Shown: one piece after another, positions 52,419 through 59,648 of the stretch | Numbering within the stretch: the first letter of the stretch is position 1 | Layout: every line of letters begins with the position of its first letter | Assembly: GCA_002440975.1 (NCBI GenBank) | Contig: DJWN01000039.1 | Location: 1 to 64,000, forward strand | Reading direction: 5' to 3' | Source: Bacteroidales bacterium UBA6229 | Lineage (GTDB): Bacteria > Bacteroidota > Bacteroidia > Bacteroidales > F082 | DNA length: 64,000 bases | Made by a program: the position numbers and the translations under genes | The notes under the pieces: generated by a model | Told to the model about the DNA's origin: nothing | Seen by the model: only the letters and a program-made list of their open reading frames with translations | Databases searched by the model: none

Positions 52419-52502
52419 CTTCATCAAAGCCTTCAATATAAGGTCTGACGATAGCGAAACAAACATCACTTTAAAGAAGCAATCAGATGACTTTATTGCA
52501 GG

Positions 52503-52551
52503 TTTCGGCCACTAACAGACAATTGTCCGTTATGGTTTGCGGAAGCCGAAA
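52503..52551 (+). promoter_or_regulatory. Nested inverted repeat, possible structured 5' leader or operator
   Basis: Core: a 20-bp palindrome with one mismatched pair, TAACAGACAA (52513-52522) with TTGTCCGTTA (52523-52532). A bulged C and CCA/TGG pairs extend it, and TTTCGG (52503-52508) pairs with CCGAAA (52546-52551) further out. As DNA it is an attractive operator; as RNA it is a hairpin. It has no T run, so it is not a terminator. Confidence 0.5.
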
Positions 52552-52591
52552 AGCATAAAGAGTAGGCATAGAATCTACAACCAGATGTATT

Positions 52592-53122
52592 ATGAGAAAA
52601 GTTTTATTTGTTTTAGCATTTGCCCTAATTGGGTTTAACTACAGTGCTCAGGCACAATTTGATAAAGGGCAGGTTGATGCCAATATCGGTATTGGGCTGG
52701 GAGCCACTTTTGCCACAGGAACGCTGGATATGCCTCCTGTTTCGCTCGCACTTGATTTTGGCGTTAGCGATAACCTTAGCATCGGTGATTATCTGGGTTA
52801 TTCTGCTTCAAAGGATGATTTTTCGGGATTTGGTGCAAACTATTCCTGGAAATACACCTATATGATAGCAGGTGCCCGCGGTGCTTATCATTTTGATCTT
52901 GCTGATCAGCTTGATACTTATGCCGGTGTGATGTTGGGTTATAATATCGCCAGCGTAAAATACGATGATCCGGGTGCGTCACTTGCATCTCCAAAAGCAG
53001 GTGGTATAGCTTATGCTGGCTTTGCTGGTGCCAGGTATCATTTTGGCGATAACTTTGGGATTTATGCCGAACTGGGATATGGGATTGCACTGCTGAATGC
53101 AGGTCTCACACTCAAGTTTTAA
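52592..53122 (+). CDS. Small outer-membrane beta-barrel protein
   Basis: 176 residues. A signal peptide ends near residue 21 (SAQA). The mature protein has about eight amphipathic strands: VDANIGIGLGATFATG, MPPVSLALDFGVSDNLSIG, YLGYSASKDDFSGFG, WKYTYMIAGARGAYHF, LDTYAGVMLGYNIASVKY, AGGIAYAGFAGARYHFG, NFGIYAELGYGIALL and LNAGLTLKF. It ends in Phe. This is the size of OmpX/OmpW-type barrels, but no exact family can be named. A long leader with a strong hairpin may regulate it. Confidence 0.8.
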   Translation: MRKVLFVLAFALIGFNYSAQAQFDKGQVDANIGIGLGATFATGTLDMPPVSLALDFGVSDNLSIGDYLGYSASKDDFSGFGANYSWKYTYMIAGARGAYHFDLADQLDTYAGVMLGYNIASVKYDDPGASLASPKAGGIAYAGFAGARYHFGDNFGIYAELGYGIALLNAGLTLKF

Positions 53123-53146
53123 ATAAAAGCACTGTAAGTCTAACAG

Positions 53147-53181
53147 GCCTGATCTTGTTTTACACAGGGTCAGGCTTTTTT
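53147..53181 (+). terminator. Terminator of the barrel gene, overlapping the end of crtZ
   Basis: GCCTGATC (53147-53154) pairs with GGTCAGGC (53168-53175), including one G-T pair, with a 13-nt loop and six T's. The hairpin lies partly inside the last codons of the converging crtZ gene. Confidence 0.75.
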
Positions 53182-53630
53182 GTTTTTTGCCATTCTTGTT
53201 GATAGTATTTCCAGGGTGCGACCAAAAAGCCATAATTATAATGTGCATGAGGCTTATGATGATCGAGGTGGGCTGTGATGGTTGCTCTCAGGTAGCGGTT
53301 GCTTAATCTTTGGAACAGCGGTAGGCGGCCATGTACAAAAACATCATGAAAAAGAAAGTAAGCCAGGCCGTAAAGTGCAATTCCCAATCCAAGGTAAAAT
53401 TTCCAATCGAAGCCACCTTGAGTGCCGGATACGATTAACAGAAAACTGGGAATAGCAAAAATCACTGCAAAAAGATCGTTCCATTCAAACTTTCGGCCAT
53501 CACGAATATGGTGGTCTTTGTGAAGTATCCACAAAAAACCATGCATCACATATTTGTGTGTGAACCAGGCTATAAACTCCATAAAAAGGAAGGCACCAAG
53601 AATCAGTGCAGCAGCCAAAATCCAGCTCAT
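53160..53630 (-). CDS. crtZ: Beta-carotene hydroxylase (sterol desaturase family)
   Basis: 156 residues, the size of CrtZ. Four membrane segments carry the non-haem di-iron histidine motifs: FTHKYVMH (His25, His30), LHKDHHIR (His37, His40, His41), FHDVFVHGRLP and AHLDHHKPHAHY. CrtZ hydroxylates the beta-ionone rings of beta-carotene to give zeaxanthin. It begins 1 bp after the idi stop region and is the last gene of the carotenoid unit. The final codons overlap a hairpin of the converging gene. Confidence 0.9.
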   Translation of the reverse strand: MSWILAAALILGAFLFMEFIAWFTHKYVMHGFLWILHKDHHIRDGRKFEWNDLFAVIFAIPSFLLIVSGTQGGFDWKFYLGLGIALYGLAYFLFHDVFVHGRLPLFQRLSNRYLRATITAHLDHHKPHAHYNYGFLVAPWKYYQQEWQKTKKPDPV

Positions 53631-53631
53631 A

Positions 53632-54159
53632 TCATTTTGTTTTTAGGTTTTTCAGGTGTGCATCCACTTCATCAAAGGCAATGCGAAACCATGCCGTATA
53701 TTTTTCGGGATGATTTGCAATGTCTGCCCTTATTTCGCTCATTGTAGCATACCTCCAACTGGCTACTTCGCCGGGATTAATTACAGGAAGCTCATCAGAA
53801 TGTCCGATAAAAACATGATCAAACTCGTGTTCGATCAGGCTCTGGCCAACATCAGCCTTGTAGATAAACGAAAAAGCTTGATGTATCTCACATTGCATAC
53901 CCATTTCTTCTTTCAATCTTCTGCTGGTTGCGGATTCCAGACTTTCATTTTCGCGTGGATGTGAGCAACAGGTGTTGGTCCATAATCCTGGGGTATGATA
54001 TTTCGATAGTGCCCTTTGCTGAAGCAAAAGCTCATTTTTACTGTTAAAAATAAAGATAGAAAAGGCACGGTGCAAGACGCCTTTTTCGTGCGCTTCCATT
54101 TTCTCCATCAATCCCTGAGGTTCGTCTTTGGTGTTAACTAAAACAACTTGTTCTTCCAT
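53632..54159 (-). CDS. idi: Isopentenyl-diphosphate delta-isomerase type I
   Basis: 175 residues. This Nudix-fold enzyme converts isopentenyl to dimethylallyl diphosphate, feeding carotenoid and quinone synthesis. LLLQQRALSKYHTPGLWTNT, CCSHPRENES with the catalytic Cys, RRLKEEMGM with the Nudix Glu cluster and IEHEFDHVFIG with metal and catalytic Glu residues are all present. The type I enzyme is enough to identify it. It sits 2 bp downstream of the unknown gene and almost touches crtZ. Confidence 0.94.
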   Translation of the reverse strand: MEEQVVLVNTKDEPQGLMEKMEAHEKGVLHRAFSIFIFNSKNELLLQQRALSKYHTPGLWTNTCCSHPRENESLESATSRRLKEEMGMQCEIHQAFSFIYKADVGQSLIEHEFDHVFIGHSDELPVINPGEVASWRYATMSEIRADIANHPEKYTAWFRIAFDEVDAHLKNLKTK

Positions 54160-54161
54160 AA

Positions 54162-54686
54162 TTATTCTGTTTCTGTATTTAACATTTCTTGCAGCAAAGC
54201 AATTTGACGATCTGTGATTTGACTTGACTGTAGTAAAAAGCTGAGGATGTTTTTTCTTAACAAAGCATTGTCAAATAAGGTTTGATTCTGGGATAAAACA
54301 TGCATCAAATAGGCAAAATCTTTTTCTACGGCATCGGTGTAACCCAAAAATGCCGGTGCCCTGGATTGAATGCTATACCGGATGAATCTGATTTCTGCAT
54401 CGAGCGAATCCTGCCTGATGGCTTGTTCTATTTTATTCTTTCCATGATTAAAACGTTTTAACTTGCTTAAAGGGAAAACGGCACAGCCGGCCGAACTTGC
54501 TTCGGCTGCACCTTCGTAAGCCAATAAAACAGCCGTCTTTTTTGTGTTTTGCTGCAATATTTCAAAAAGCTCTTCCGATATACATCCGGGCTGATCAAGC
54601 CTGAAATATAATTTTCTGGCTTCATTCAGCAGTTCGGACTGTTCCGTTGGTAAAACTAAGAAAATAACTGCAAGAAAATGGATCAT
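54162..54686 (-). CDS. Unknown protein inside the carotenoid operon
   Basis: 174 residues. A hydrophobic N-terminus (MIHFLAVIFLVLP) looks like a short signal peptide or anchor. The rest is mostly helical: LLNEARKLYFRLDQ, ELFEILQQNTKKTAVLLAYEG, RFNHGKNKIEQAIRQD, EIRFIRYSIQSRAPAFLGYT and the C-terminal TDRQIALLQEMLNT. No catalytic motif or cofactor site was recognised, and it lacks the membrane pattern of a lycopene cyclase. It lies 1 bp after crtB and 2 bp before idi, so it is cotranscribed. An accessory role in carotenoid handling is possible. Confidence 0.6.
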   Translation of the reverse strand: MIHFLAVIFLVLPTEQSELLNEARKLYFRLDQPGCISEELFEILQQNTKKTAVLLAYEGAAEASSAGCAVFPLSKLKRFNHGKNKIEQAIRQDSLDAEIRFIRYSIQSRAPAFLGYTDAVEKDFAYLMHVLSQNQTLFDNALLRKNILSFLLQSSQITDRQIALLQEMLNTETE

Positions 54687-54687
54687 T

Positions 54688-55527
54688 TTAAAGCAGGTTT
54701 AAACGGTAGCGTAAATATGAGCTTAACAACATGCCGTATTTTACAGGGTTTGGAACTCTGATTCGTTTATATCCAATTAATTTATTCGATTGTATTCGTT
54801 TGATTTTCTTAAATAAATTGTGGTAATAAACGTAAGCTACATACACCCCATAACGTACGCCAACCGGAAGTTTGCGAATGCCAGCCAAACCATCCTGAAA
54901 ATCTTTTTCGATGTCGGCTTCAATATTTTCTTTTGCCTGCTGGCTAAAATTGTTCAGGTCGAGCTTAGGAAAATAGGTGCGCCCCAGATGAAGCAGATCT
55001 GTTTGTAAATCGCGTAAAAAATTGATTTTCTGGAAGGCTGAACCCAAACGCATCGCTGGTGTTTTTAATTCCTGATACATGCTTTCATCGCCATAGGCAA
55101 AAACGCGCAAACACATTAATCCAACTACCTCAGCCGAGCCAAGAATATATTCCTCAAACAGTTGCTGGTCATACTCCAATTCGTCAAGATCCATTTCCAT
55201 GCTTTTCAAAAAACGATCGATGAGTGCCCATTCAATTTTGTATTTATGAACCGTTTCCTGAAAACTATGCAAAATGGGGTTCAAACTGATTTTGCGTTCC
55301 AGAGCCAGCACTGTATCTCTTCTGAATTCTTCGAGCAGACTTTTCTTGTTGTAGGCATGAAATGAATCAACAATTTCATCGGCCAGCCTCACAAAGCCAT
55401 AGATGGCAAATATCGGATCGTGATATTTTTGATTGAAAAGTCTGATGCCCAGCGTAAAAGATGTGCTGTAAGCTTGAGTAGTAATTTTACTCGTCTTTCG
55501 TGAAATTTGGTCGTAGAGTGCTTTCAT
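54688..55527 (-). CDS. crtB: Phytoene synthase
   Basis: 279 residues. CrtB joins two geranylgeranyl diphosphates to phytoene. The first Asp-rich motif is DEIVD (50-54) in YGFVRLADEIVDSFH, and the second is DLQTD in KINFLRDLQTDLLHLG. YILGSAEVVGLMCLRVF is the central conserved helix. Metal and diphosphate binding residues are intact. It starts 15 bp after the crtI stop. Squalene synthases share the fold, but the crt neighbours support the carotenoid role. Confidence 0.93.
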   Translation of the reverse strand: MKALYDQISRKTSKITTQAYSTSFTLGIRLFNQKYHDPIFAIYGFVRLADEIVDSFHAYNKKSLLEEFRRDTVLALERKISLNPILHSFQETVHKYKIEWALIDRFLKSMEMDLDELEYDQQLFEEYILGSAEVVGLMCLRVFAYGDESMYQELKTPAMRLGSAFQKINFLRDLQTDLLHLGRTYFPKLDLNNFSQQAKENIEADIEKDFQDGLAGIRKLPVGVRYGVYVAYVYYHNLFKKIKRIQSNKLIGYKRIRVPNPVKYGMLLSSYLRYRLNLL

Positions 55528-55542
55528 ATTTTTGGGATTGAC

Positions 55543-57018
55543 TTATTGTTTTTGTTCTTTTTTCACAAGTTGTCCGGCAGCTACCTGTCCCGAAATGATT
55601 GCAGGGGGCACACCGGGACCGGGAATGGTTAACTGACCAGTAAACAACAGGTTATTTACTGCTTTATTAAACATGGAAGGCTTCAGAATAGCCGTTTGTT
55701 TCAGGGTGTTTGCCAGGCCGTAGGCATTGCCTTTGTAGGCATAATAATCATGTGCAAAATCCCTGTTCGAATACATACGCTTGTAACTAATATCTGCTTT
55801 AAAATTTATGCCAAGCGTGTCTTCAATGCGCTGCACCGAAAAATCAAAATAATGATTTCTAACATCGTCAGTATCTTGCAGACCAGGGGCAACAGGTATT
55901 AAAATGAAAAGGTTTTCCTTGCCCGACGGAGCTGTTGATAGATCAGTTTTTGAAGTACAGCTTAAATACACCGAGGGATTTTGTGGCCATTGGGGTTGTT
56001 CGTAAATCTGTTGGGCATGTTTTTCGAAATCTTTGTTGAAAATGAGCGTATGATGCTGCATATTATCCAACTTTTTGTCGATGCCCAAAAAATAGATGAG
56101 CGAAGATGGCGACATGGTGCGCGACTGCCAATAGGCTGGTGAATAGTTGCGATATTTTTCGGGAAGAATTTTTTGTTCGATGTGGTGATAATCTGCACTG
56201 GCTATCACATAATCAGCCTGATAGGTGCCTTTGTTGGTTTCGACTGATTTAATTTTATTACCCTTAAAATCAAAGCTTTTTACTTCTTCACTAAAGCGAA
56301 AACGAACACCTTGTTGTTCTGCCAGCTTTTGAAAACCTTCGACAACCTTAAACATTCCTCCCTCCGGATACCAGGTGCCCAGCATCATATCTCCGTAATT
56401 CATCAAACTATAAAGTGCCGGAGTTTTTTGAGCAGTTGCTCCCAGAAACAAGATTGGAAACTCAAGGATACGCAATAGTTTTGTGTGTTTAAAATAACTT
56501 CGGATATAGCTGTGAAAGGAGGTGAAAATATGCATACGCAGGCTCGATCTGATAATTTCCCAGTTAGCAAACTCAAGTAAACTTTTTGAAGGTTTATAGA
56601 CTAATTTTTTGATGCCAATTTCATATTTAAAGGCGGCTTCTTCCAGAAACTTTTTAAGTTTATTGCCACTTCCGGCTTCAATACTTTCAAAGAGTTGATA
56701 AAGCTTTAGCGGGTCAGCCGGTAAGTCTGTCTTGTCGCCAGGGCCAAAATAGATGGTGTACGAAGGATCCAGTCGAGTAAGTTTGTAATAGTCAGAAACT
56801 TTTTTGCCAAAAAGCTCAAAATATCTTTCGAATACATCCGGCATCCAATACCAGCTTGGCCCCATATCGAACGTAAAGCCTGCCTCGCTGAACGTTCTGG
56901 CTCTGCCTCCTGCCATATCGAGTTTTTCGATCACTTCCACTTCAAACCCGTCTCTGGCCAGCAGGGCGGCAGATGAAAGTCCTGAGAAACCAGCACCAAT
57001 GACAATTACTTTTTTCAT
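55543..57018 (-). CDS. crtI: Phytoene desaturase
   Basis: 491 residues. The N-terminus KKVIVIGAGFSGLSSAALLA is a dinucleotide-binding fold, followed by GFEVEVIEKLDMAGGRARTF and FDMGPSWYWMPDVFERYF. The middle has GGMFKVVEGFQKLAEQQGV and DYVIASADYHH. The C-terminus contains NLLFTGQLTIPGPGVPPAII, the CrtI signature. The enzyme desaturates phytoene towards lycopene using FAD. A carotenoid isomerase or related desaturase cannot be ruled out. It is the first gene of crtI-crtB-unknown-idi-crtZ. No geranylgeranyl-diphosphate synthase or lycopene cyclase is in the window. Confidence 0.94.
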   Translation of the reverse strand: MKKVIVIGAGFSGLSSAALLARDGFEVEVIEKLDMAGGRARTFSEAGFTFDMGPSWYWMPDVFERYFELFGKKVSDYYKLTRLDPSYTIYFGPGDKTDLPADPLKLYQLFESIEAGSGNKLKKFLEEAAFKYEIGIKKLVYKPSKSLLEFANWEIIRSSLRMHIFTSFHSYIRSYFKHTKLLRILEFPILFLGATAQKTPALYSLMNYGDMMLGTWYPEGGMFKVVEGFQKLAEQQGVRFRFSEEVKSFDFKGNKIKSVETNKGTYQADYVIASADYHHIEQKILPEKYRNYSPAYWQSRTMSPSSLIYFLGIDKKLDNMQHHTLIFNKDFEKHAQQIYEQPQWPQNPSVYLSCTSKTDLSTAPSGKENLFILIPVAPGLQDTDDVRNHYFDFSVQRIEDTLGINFKADISYKRMYSNRDFAHDYYAYKGNAYGLANTLKQTAILKPSMFNKAVNNLLFTGQLTIPGPGVPPAIISGQVAAGQLVKKEQKQ

Positions 57019-57053
57019 GAGATAATGTTTAATAAAAGATTAAAAAAGTTAAA

Positions 57054-57107
57054 CAAAAATAGCTCTGTTTTGTTCGGAAATCGAAAAAAAAATTAATTAC
57101 GAACAAA
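57054..57107 (-). promoter_or_regulatory. crt operon promoter with candidate operator
   Basis: The minus-strand -7 element TATTTTTG is at 57061-57054, 36 bp before the crtI ATG. Upstream of it TTTGTTCG (57069-57076) and CGAACAAA (57100-57107) are a perfect 8-bp inverted repeat with a 23-bp spacer, about three helical turns between centres. A light or redox regulator site is a plausible reading. Confidence 0.5.
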
Positions 57108-57128
57108 GTAAATATCGGTCATTTTTCC

Positions 57129-57159
57129 TTGTTTTTGAAGTTTCTATATAATATATTTG
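57129..57159 (+). promoter_or_regulatory. Promoter of the thioredoxin-fold protein gene
   Basis: TTG (57129-57131), a 20-bp spacer and TATATTTG (57152-57159) match the -33/-7 consensus exactly. Transcription would begin near 57166, so the in-frame ATG at 57157 is excluded and ATG 57214 is used. Confidence 0.75.
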
Positions 57160-57213
57160 TCAGCTTATCAACCACAGACCAAAGCTGTTTTCCTCCTCAA
57201 AAAAAAGGAAAAC

Positions 57214-57738
57214 ATGAAGCATTTAGTTACTTTACTTTTGGGATTTTTTGCTGCGGGATTTCTGATGTCCCAGGAGAGAGAAATGGACTTGTCAGGTTAT
57301 TACCTTCGCGATGCAAACGGGAAGCAGCATGAAATGTCGGTTTTATTGAAATCGCACAAGCTGAGTTTACTTGTGTTTTGGAAACTTGATGACGGCAAAT
57401 CGTGCACCATGCTTAATGAACTGTACGAAGCCGCTACAGAAACACTTCATGGAATGGATTTTCAGTTATTAACGATCGCCGAAACATCTGCTTCCTTGGC
57501 ACAGCTTGAGCAGAATTATGTTCATGCCAATGCTCCGGATGCCTTTTGTTTTTCAGATGTGAATGGTGATTTCAGAAGATATCTTGCCATTACAGAACTC
57601 CCTTATACCATCTTATTTGATTCCAATTCCCGATTGATTTGCAGTCAGCGCGGGTATTGTGTTGACGCCAGCGACCAGCTTTGCGATAAAGTTCGTTCCT
57701 GCCTGTTAAAAATGGATCAGGCTTCGATAAAACCTTAA
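57214..57738 (+). CDS. Secreted thioredoxin-fold protein without a CxxC site
   Basis: 174 residues. A signal peptide covers about the first 20 residues. The fold is that of TlpA-like proteins: LSGYYLRDANGKQHEMS, LSLLVFWKLDDGKSCTMLNEL and TELPYTILFDSNSRLI with the cis-Pro. At the active site DDGKSC replaces CxxC, leaving only the second Cys, so dithiol redox chemistry is unlikely unless another Cys takes part (Cys residues also occur in the C-terminal third). It is divergent from crtI. AAAAAGGAAAAC before the ATG is a weak Shine-Dalgarno-like sequence. Confidence 0.7.
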   Translation: MKHLVTLLLGFFAAGFLMSQEREMDLSGYYLRDANGKQHEMSVLLKSHKLSLLVFWKLDDGKSCTMLNELYEAATETLHGMDFQLLTIAETSASLAQLEQNYVHANAPDAFCFSDVNGDFRRYLAITELPYTILFDSNSRLICSQRGYCVDASDQLCDKVRSCLLKMDQASIKP

Positions 57739-57758
57739 GATGCAGAAGGTTTTTCGAT

Positions 57759-57766
57759 TATATTTG
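57759..57766 (+). promoter_or_regulatory. -7 element of the cation:proton antiporter gene
   Basis: TATATTTG matches TAnnTTTG, 66 bp before the start at 57833. Confidence 0.55.
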
Positions 57767-57832
57767 CCTGCGAAAGTTGGTAATCCAAGCTTTTTGGATT
57801 TTGCCTGATTTTATGGATTAATTCAAGCATTG

Positions 57833-59227
57833 ATGAATATAGCTGTTACAGTTGTTGGTGTGGGATTGCTGGTTTTTTTGGCACATGTTTTTGCCGAAGT
57901 GTTTAGTCGCAAACGTGTTCCGGATGTTTTATTACTTATTATTATTGGCCTTGCCATAGGGCCTTTGTTAGGAATAGTATCGCCTGATCATTTAGGATTG
58001 GTCGGGCCTGTGTTTACTACCATAACGCTGGTTACCATTCTATTTGAAGGAGGAACTGAGCTTAAATTTGATGCTTTGAGGAACTCATTGCGTGGAACTT
58101 CACTGCTTACATTTCTCAATTTTTTTGCCACGCTGATCGTGGTAGGATTGCTGTCGTGGTTATTTCTTGATTTGGAGCCTATTGTGGCCTTTATGCTGGG
58201 AGCCATCATTGGAGGCACATCATCAGCAGTGGTTATCCCGCTTGTGCGTCAATTAAATATTTCCAGCAACAGCCGGACGATTTTAATCCTCGAATCTGCA
58301 TTCAGTGATGTGTTATGTATTGTTTTTGCCCTGGCATTTATCGAAGCGGCACAATTAGGCGAAATACAAGTTGGAACTACCCTTGGTCAGATTCTGGCCA
58401 GTTTTATTCTGGCCACCATTATGGGATTTATTGGTGCTTTCTTTTGGTCAGTAATCCTGCATAGAGTCAGAAATATTAAAAACTCCATCTTCACCACTCC
58501 GGCTTTTGTTTTCATTATTTACGGTATAAGTGAATTATTGGGATATAGCGGAGCCATCAGTGCCCTGGCTTTTGGTATTGGACTGGCCAATACCGATCTT
58601 ATCAAAGGTACTGCACTTAGCAGGTATTTCACTAAAGAACCCGATTCACTTAACGAAACCGAACGGATACTTTTTGGAGAAGCTGTTTTTTTGTTGAAAA
58701 CATTTTTCTTTGTATATATAGGTGTATCAATGCAGCTTTCAGAATGGGTTCCAATCCTAATTGGATTTGTTATAACGCTGATATTGTTTGTGTTACGAAT
58801 TCCGGTTGTGAGAGCTTCTATGCCAATTTCTGATGCCAACAACACCAATCAGGACTTGATATTTATGTCAACGATAGTTCCAAAAGGGCTTGCCGCAGCT
58901 GTGTTGGCTACCATTCCGATGCAACAGGGAATTGTGGGTGGAGAATTGATCAAAGACATCGTTTTTTCGGTAATTCTTTTCAGCATTGTTTTTACCTCTG
59001 TATTGATTCCTGTGATAGAAAAATCTCCGGGGATGCAGCAGTTTTACATTAATTCACTTAACTTCAATTTGTGGATCAGGGAGCGAATTCAAAAATACCA
59101 GCAAAAAAAAACTGAAAAGAAAGCAGCCAAAGCTGCAGCCTTAAAGGATGATTCAGCCATAGAATCAGTTGAAGAAAAGCCTGGAGGGAATACTGAAAAA
59201 AAAGATTCTACGAATGAAGTTGTTTAG
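57833..59227 (+). CDS. CPA-type cation:proton antiporter (NhaP-like)
   Basis: 464 residues. About twelve membrane segments precede a charged, Lys- and Glu-rich cytoplasmic tail (YQQKKTEKKAAKAAALKDD). Characteristic stretches are RVPDVLLLIIIGLAIGPLLG, TILFEGGTEL, FMLGAIIGGTSSAVVIPLVR and LESAFSDVLCIVFALA with the Asp of the ion site, and SALAFGIGLANTD. STIVPKGLAAAVLATIPMQQ is the late conserved helix. It exchanges Na+ or K+ for H+. The ion cannot be named. A TTG immediately before the ATG is ignored. It is followed by rpsO, whose promoter overlaps its 3' end. Confidence 0.88.
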   Translation: MNIAVTVVGVGLLVFLAHVFAEVFSRKRVPDVLLLIIIGLAIGPLLGIVSPDHLGLVGPVFTTITLVTILFEGGTELKFDALRNSLRGTSLLTFLNFFATLIVVGLLSWLFLDLEPIVAFMLGAIIGGTSSAVVIPLVRQLNISSNSRTILILESAFSDVLCIVFALAFIEAAQLGEIQVGTTLGQILASFILATIMGFIGAFFWSVILHRVRNIKNSIFTTPAFVFIIYGISELLGYSGAISALAFGIGLANTDLIKGTALSRYFTKEPDSLNETERILFGEAVFLLKTFFFVYIGVSMQLSEWVPILIGFVITLILFVLRIPVVRASMPISDANNTNQDLIFMSTIVPKGLAAAVLATIPMQQGIVGGELIKDIVFSVILFSIVFTSVLIPVIEKSPGMQQFYINSLNFNLWIRERIQKYQQKKTEKKAAKAAALKDDSAIESVEEKPGGNTEKKDSTNEVV

Positions 59228-59250
59228 TTCTAAAAATAGTTTTATTTTTG
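59220..59250 (+). promoter_or_regulatory. rpsO promoter
   Basis: TTG (59220-59222), a 20-bp spacer and TATTTTTG (59243-59250) match the -33/-7 consensus. The -33 box overlaps the stop of the antiporter gene. Confidence 0.75.
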
Positions 59251-59278
59251 CAGCCCAAAAAATCGAAAAGAAGTAGCT

Positions 59279-59548
59279 ATGTATTTAACAGCTGAAAAGA
59301 AGACAGAAATTTTTAACGAGTACGGTAGCAAGGCTGCTGATACTGGTTCTGCAGAGGGTCAGATTGCTTTGTTTACCTTCCGTATCAAACATCTTACCGA
59401 GCACATGAAAGAGAACAAGAAAGACCTGGCAACGATGCGTTCACTCGTTCGTATGGTAGGTAAAAGAAGAAAGCTGCTCGATTATTTAAAGAAAAAAGAT
59501 ATTGAAAGATACCGCGAAATAATCAAAAAGCTGGGTATCAGAAAATAA
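59279..59548 (+). CDS. rpsO: 30S ribosomal protein S15
   Basis: 89 residues, the normal size. MYLTAEKKTEIFNEYGSKAA, DTGSAEGQIALFTFRIKHLT and LLDYLKKKDIERYREIIKKL are the standard helices that bind the 16S rRNA central domain. S15 commonly represses its own translation; no specific leader fold could be shown here. It has its own promoter and terminator and is followed by pnp, an order shared with many bacteria. Confidence 0.97.
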   Translation: MYLTAEKKTEIFNEYGSKAADTGSAEGQIALFTFRIKHLTEHMKENKKDLATMRSLVRMVGKRRKLLDYLKKKDIERYREIIKKLGIRK

Positions 59549-59573
59549 TCCTGATCCTGTTGAAGGTCCGAAG

Positions 59574-59602
59574 AAAGGCAATTTACTTGATTGCCTTTTT
59601 TT
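59574..59602 (+). terminator. rpsO terminator
   Basis: GGCAAT (59577-59582) pairs with ATTGCC (59590-59595), extended by AAA/TTT, around a 7-nt loop and followed by seven T's. Confidence 0.85.
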
Positions 59603-59648
59603 GTATTTAAACAGGCTTCACCAATACTATTACATTTAAAGTTAATAT

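Noticed and set aside
54162..54686. Unknown carotenoid-operon protein as a lycopene cyclase
   Set aside because: It lacks the multiple membrane segments of CrtYcd-type cyclases and the dinucleotide motif of CrtY/CrtL.
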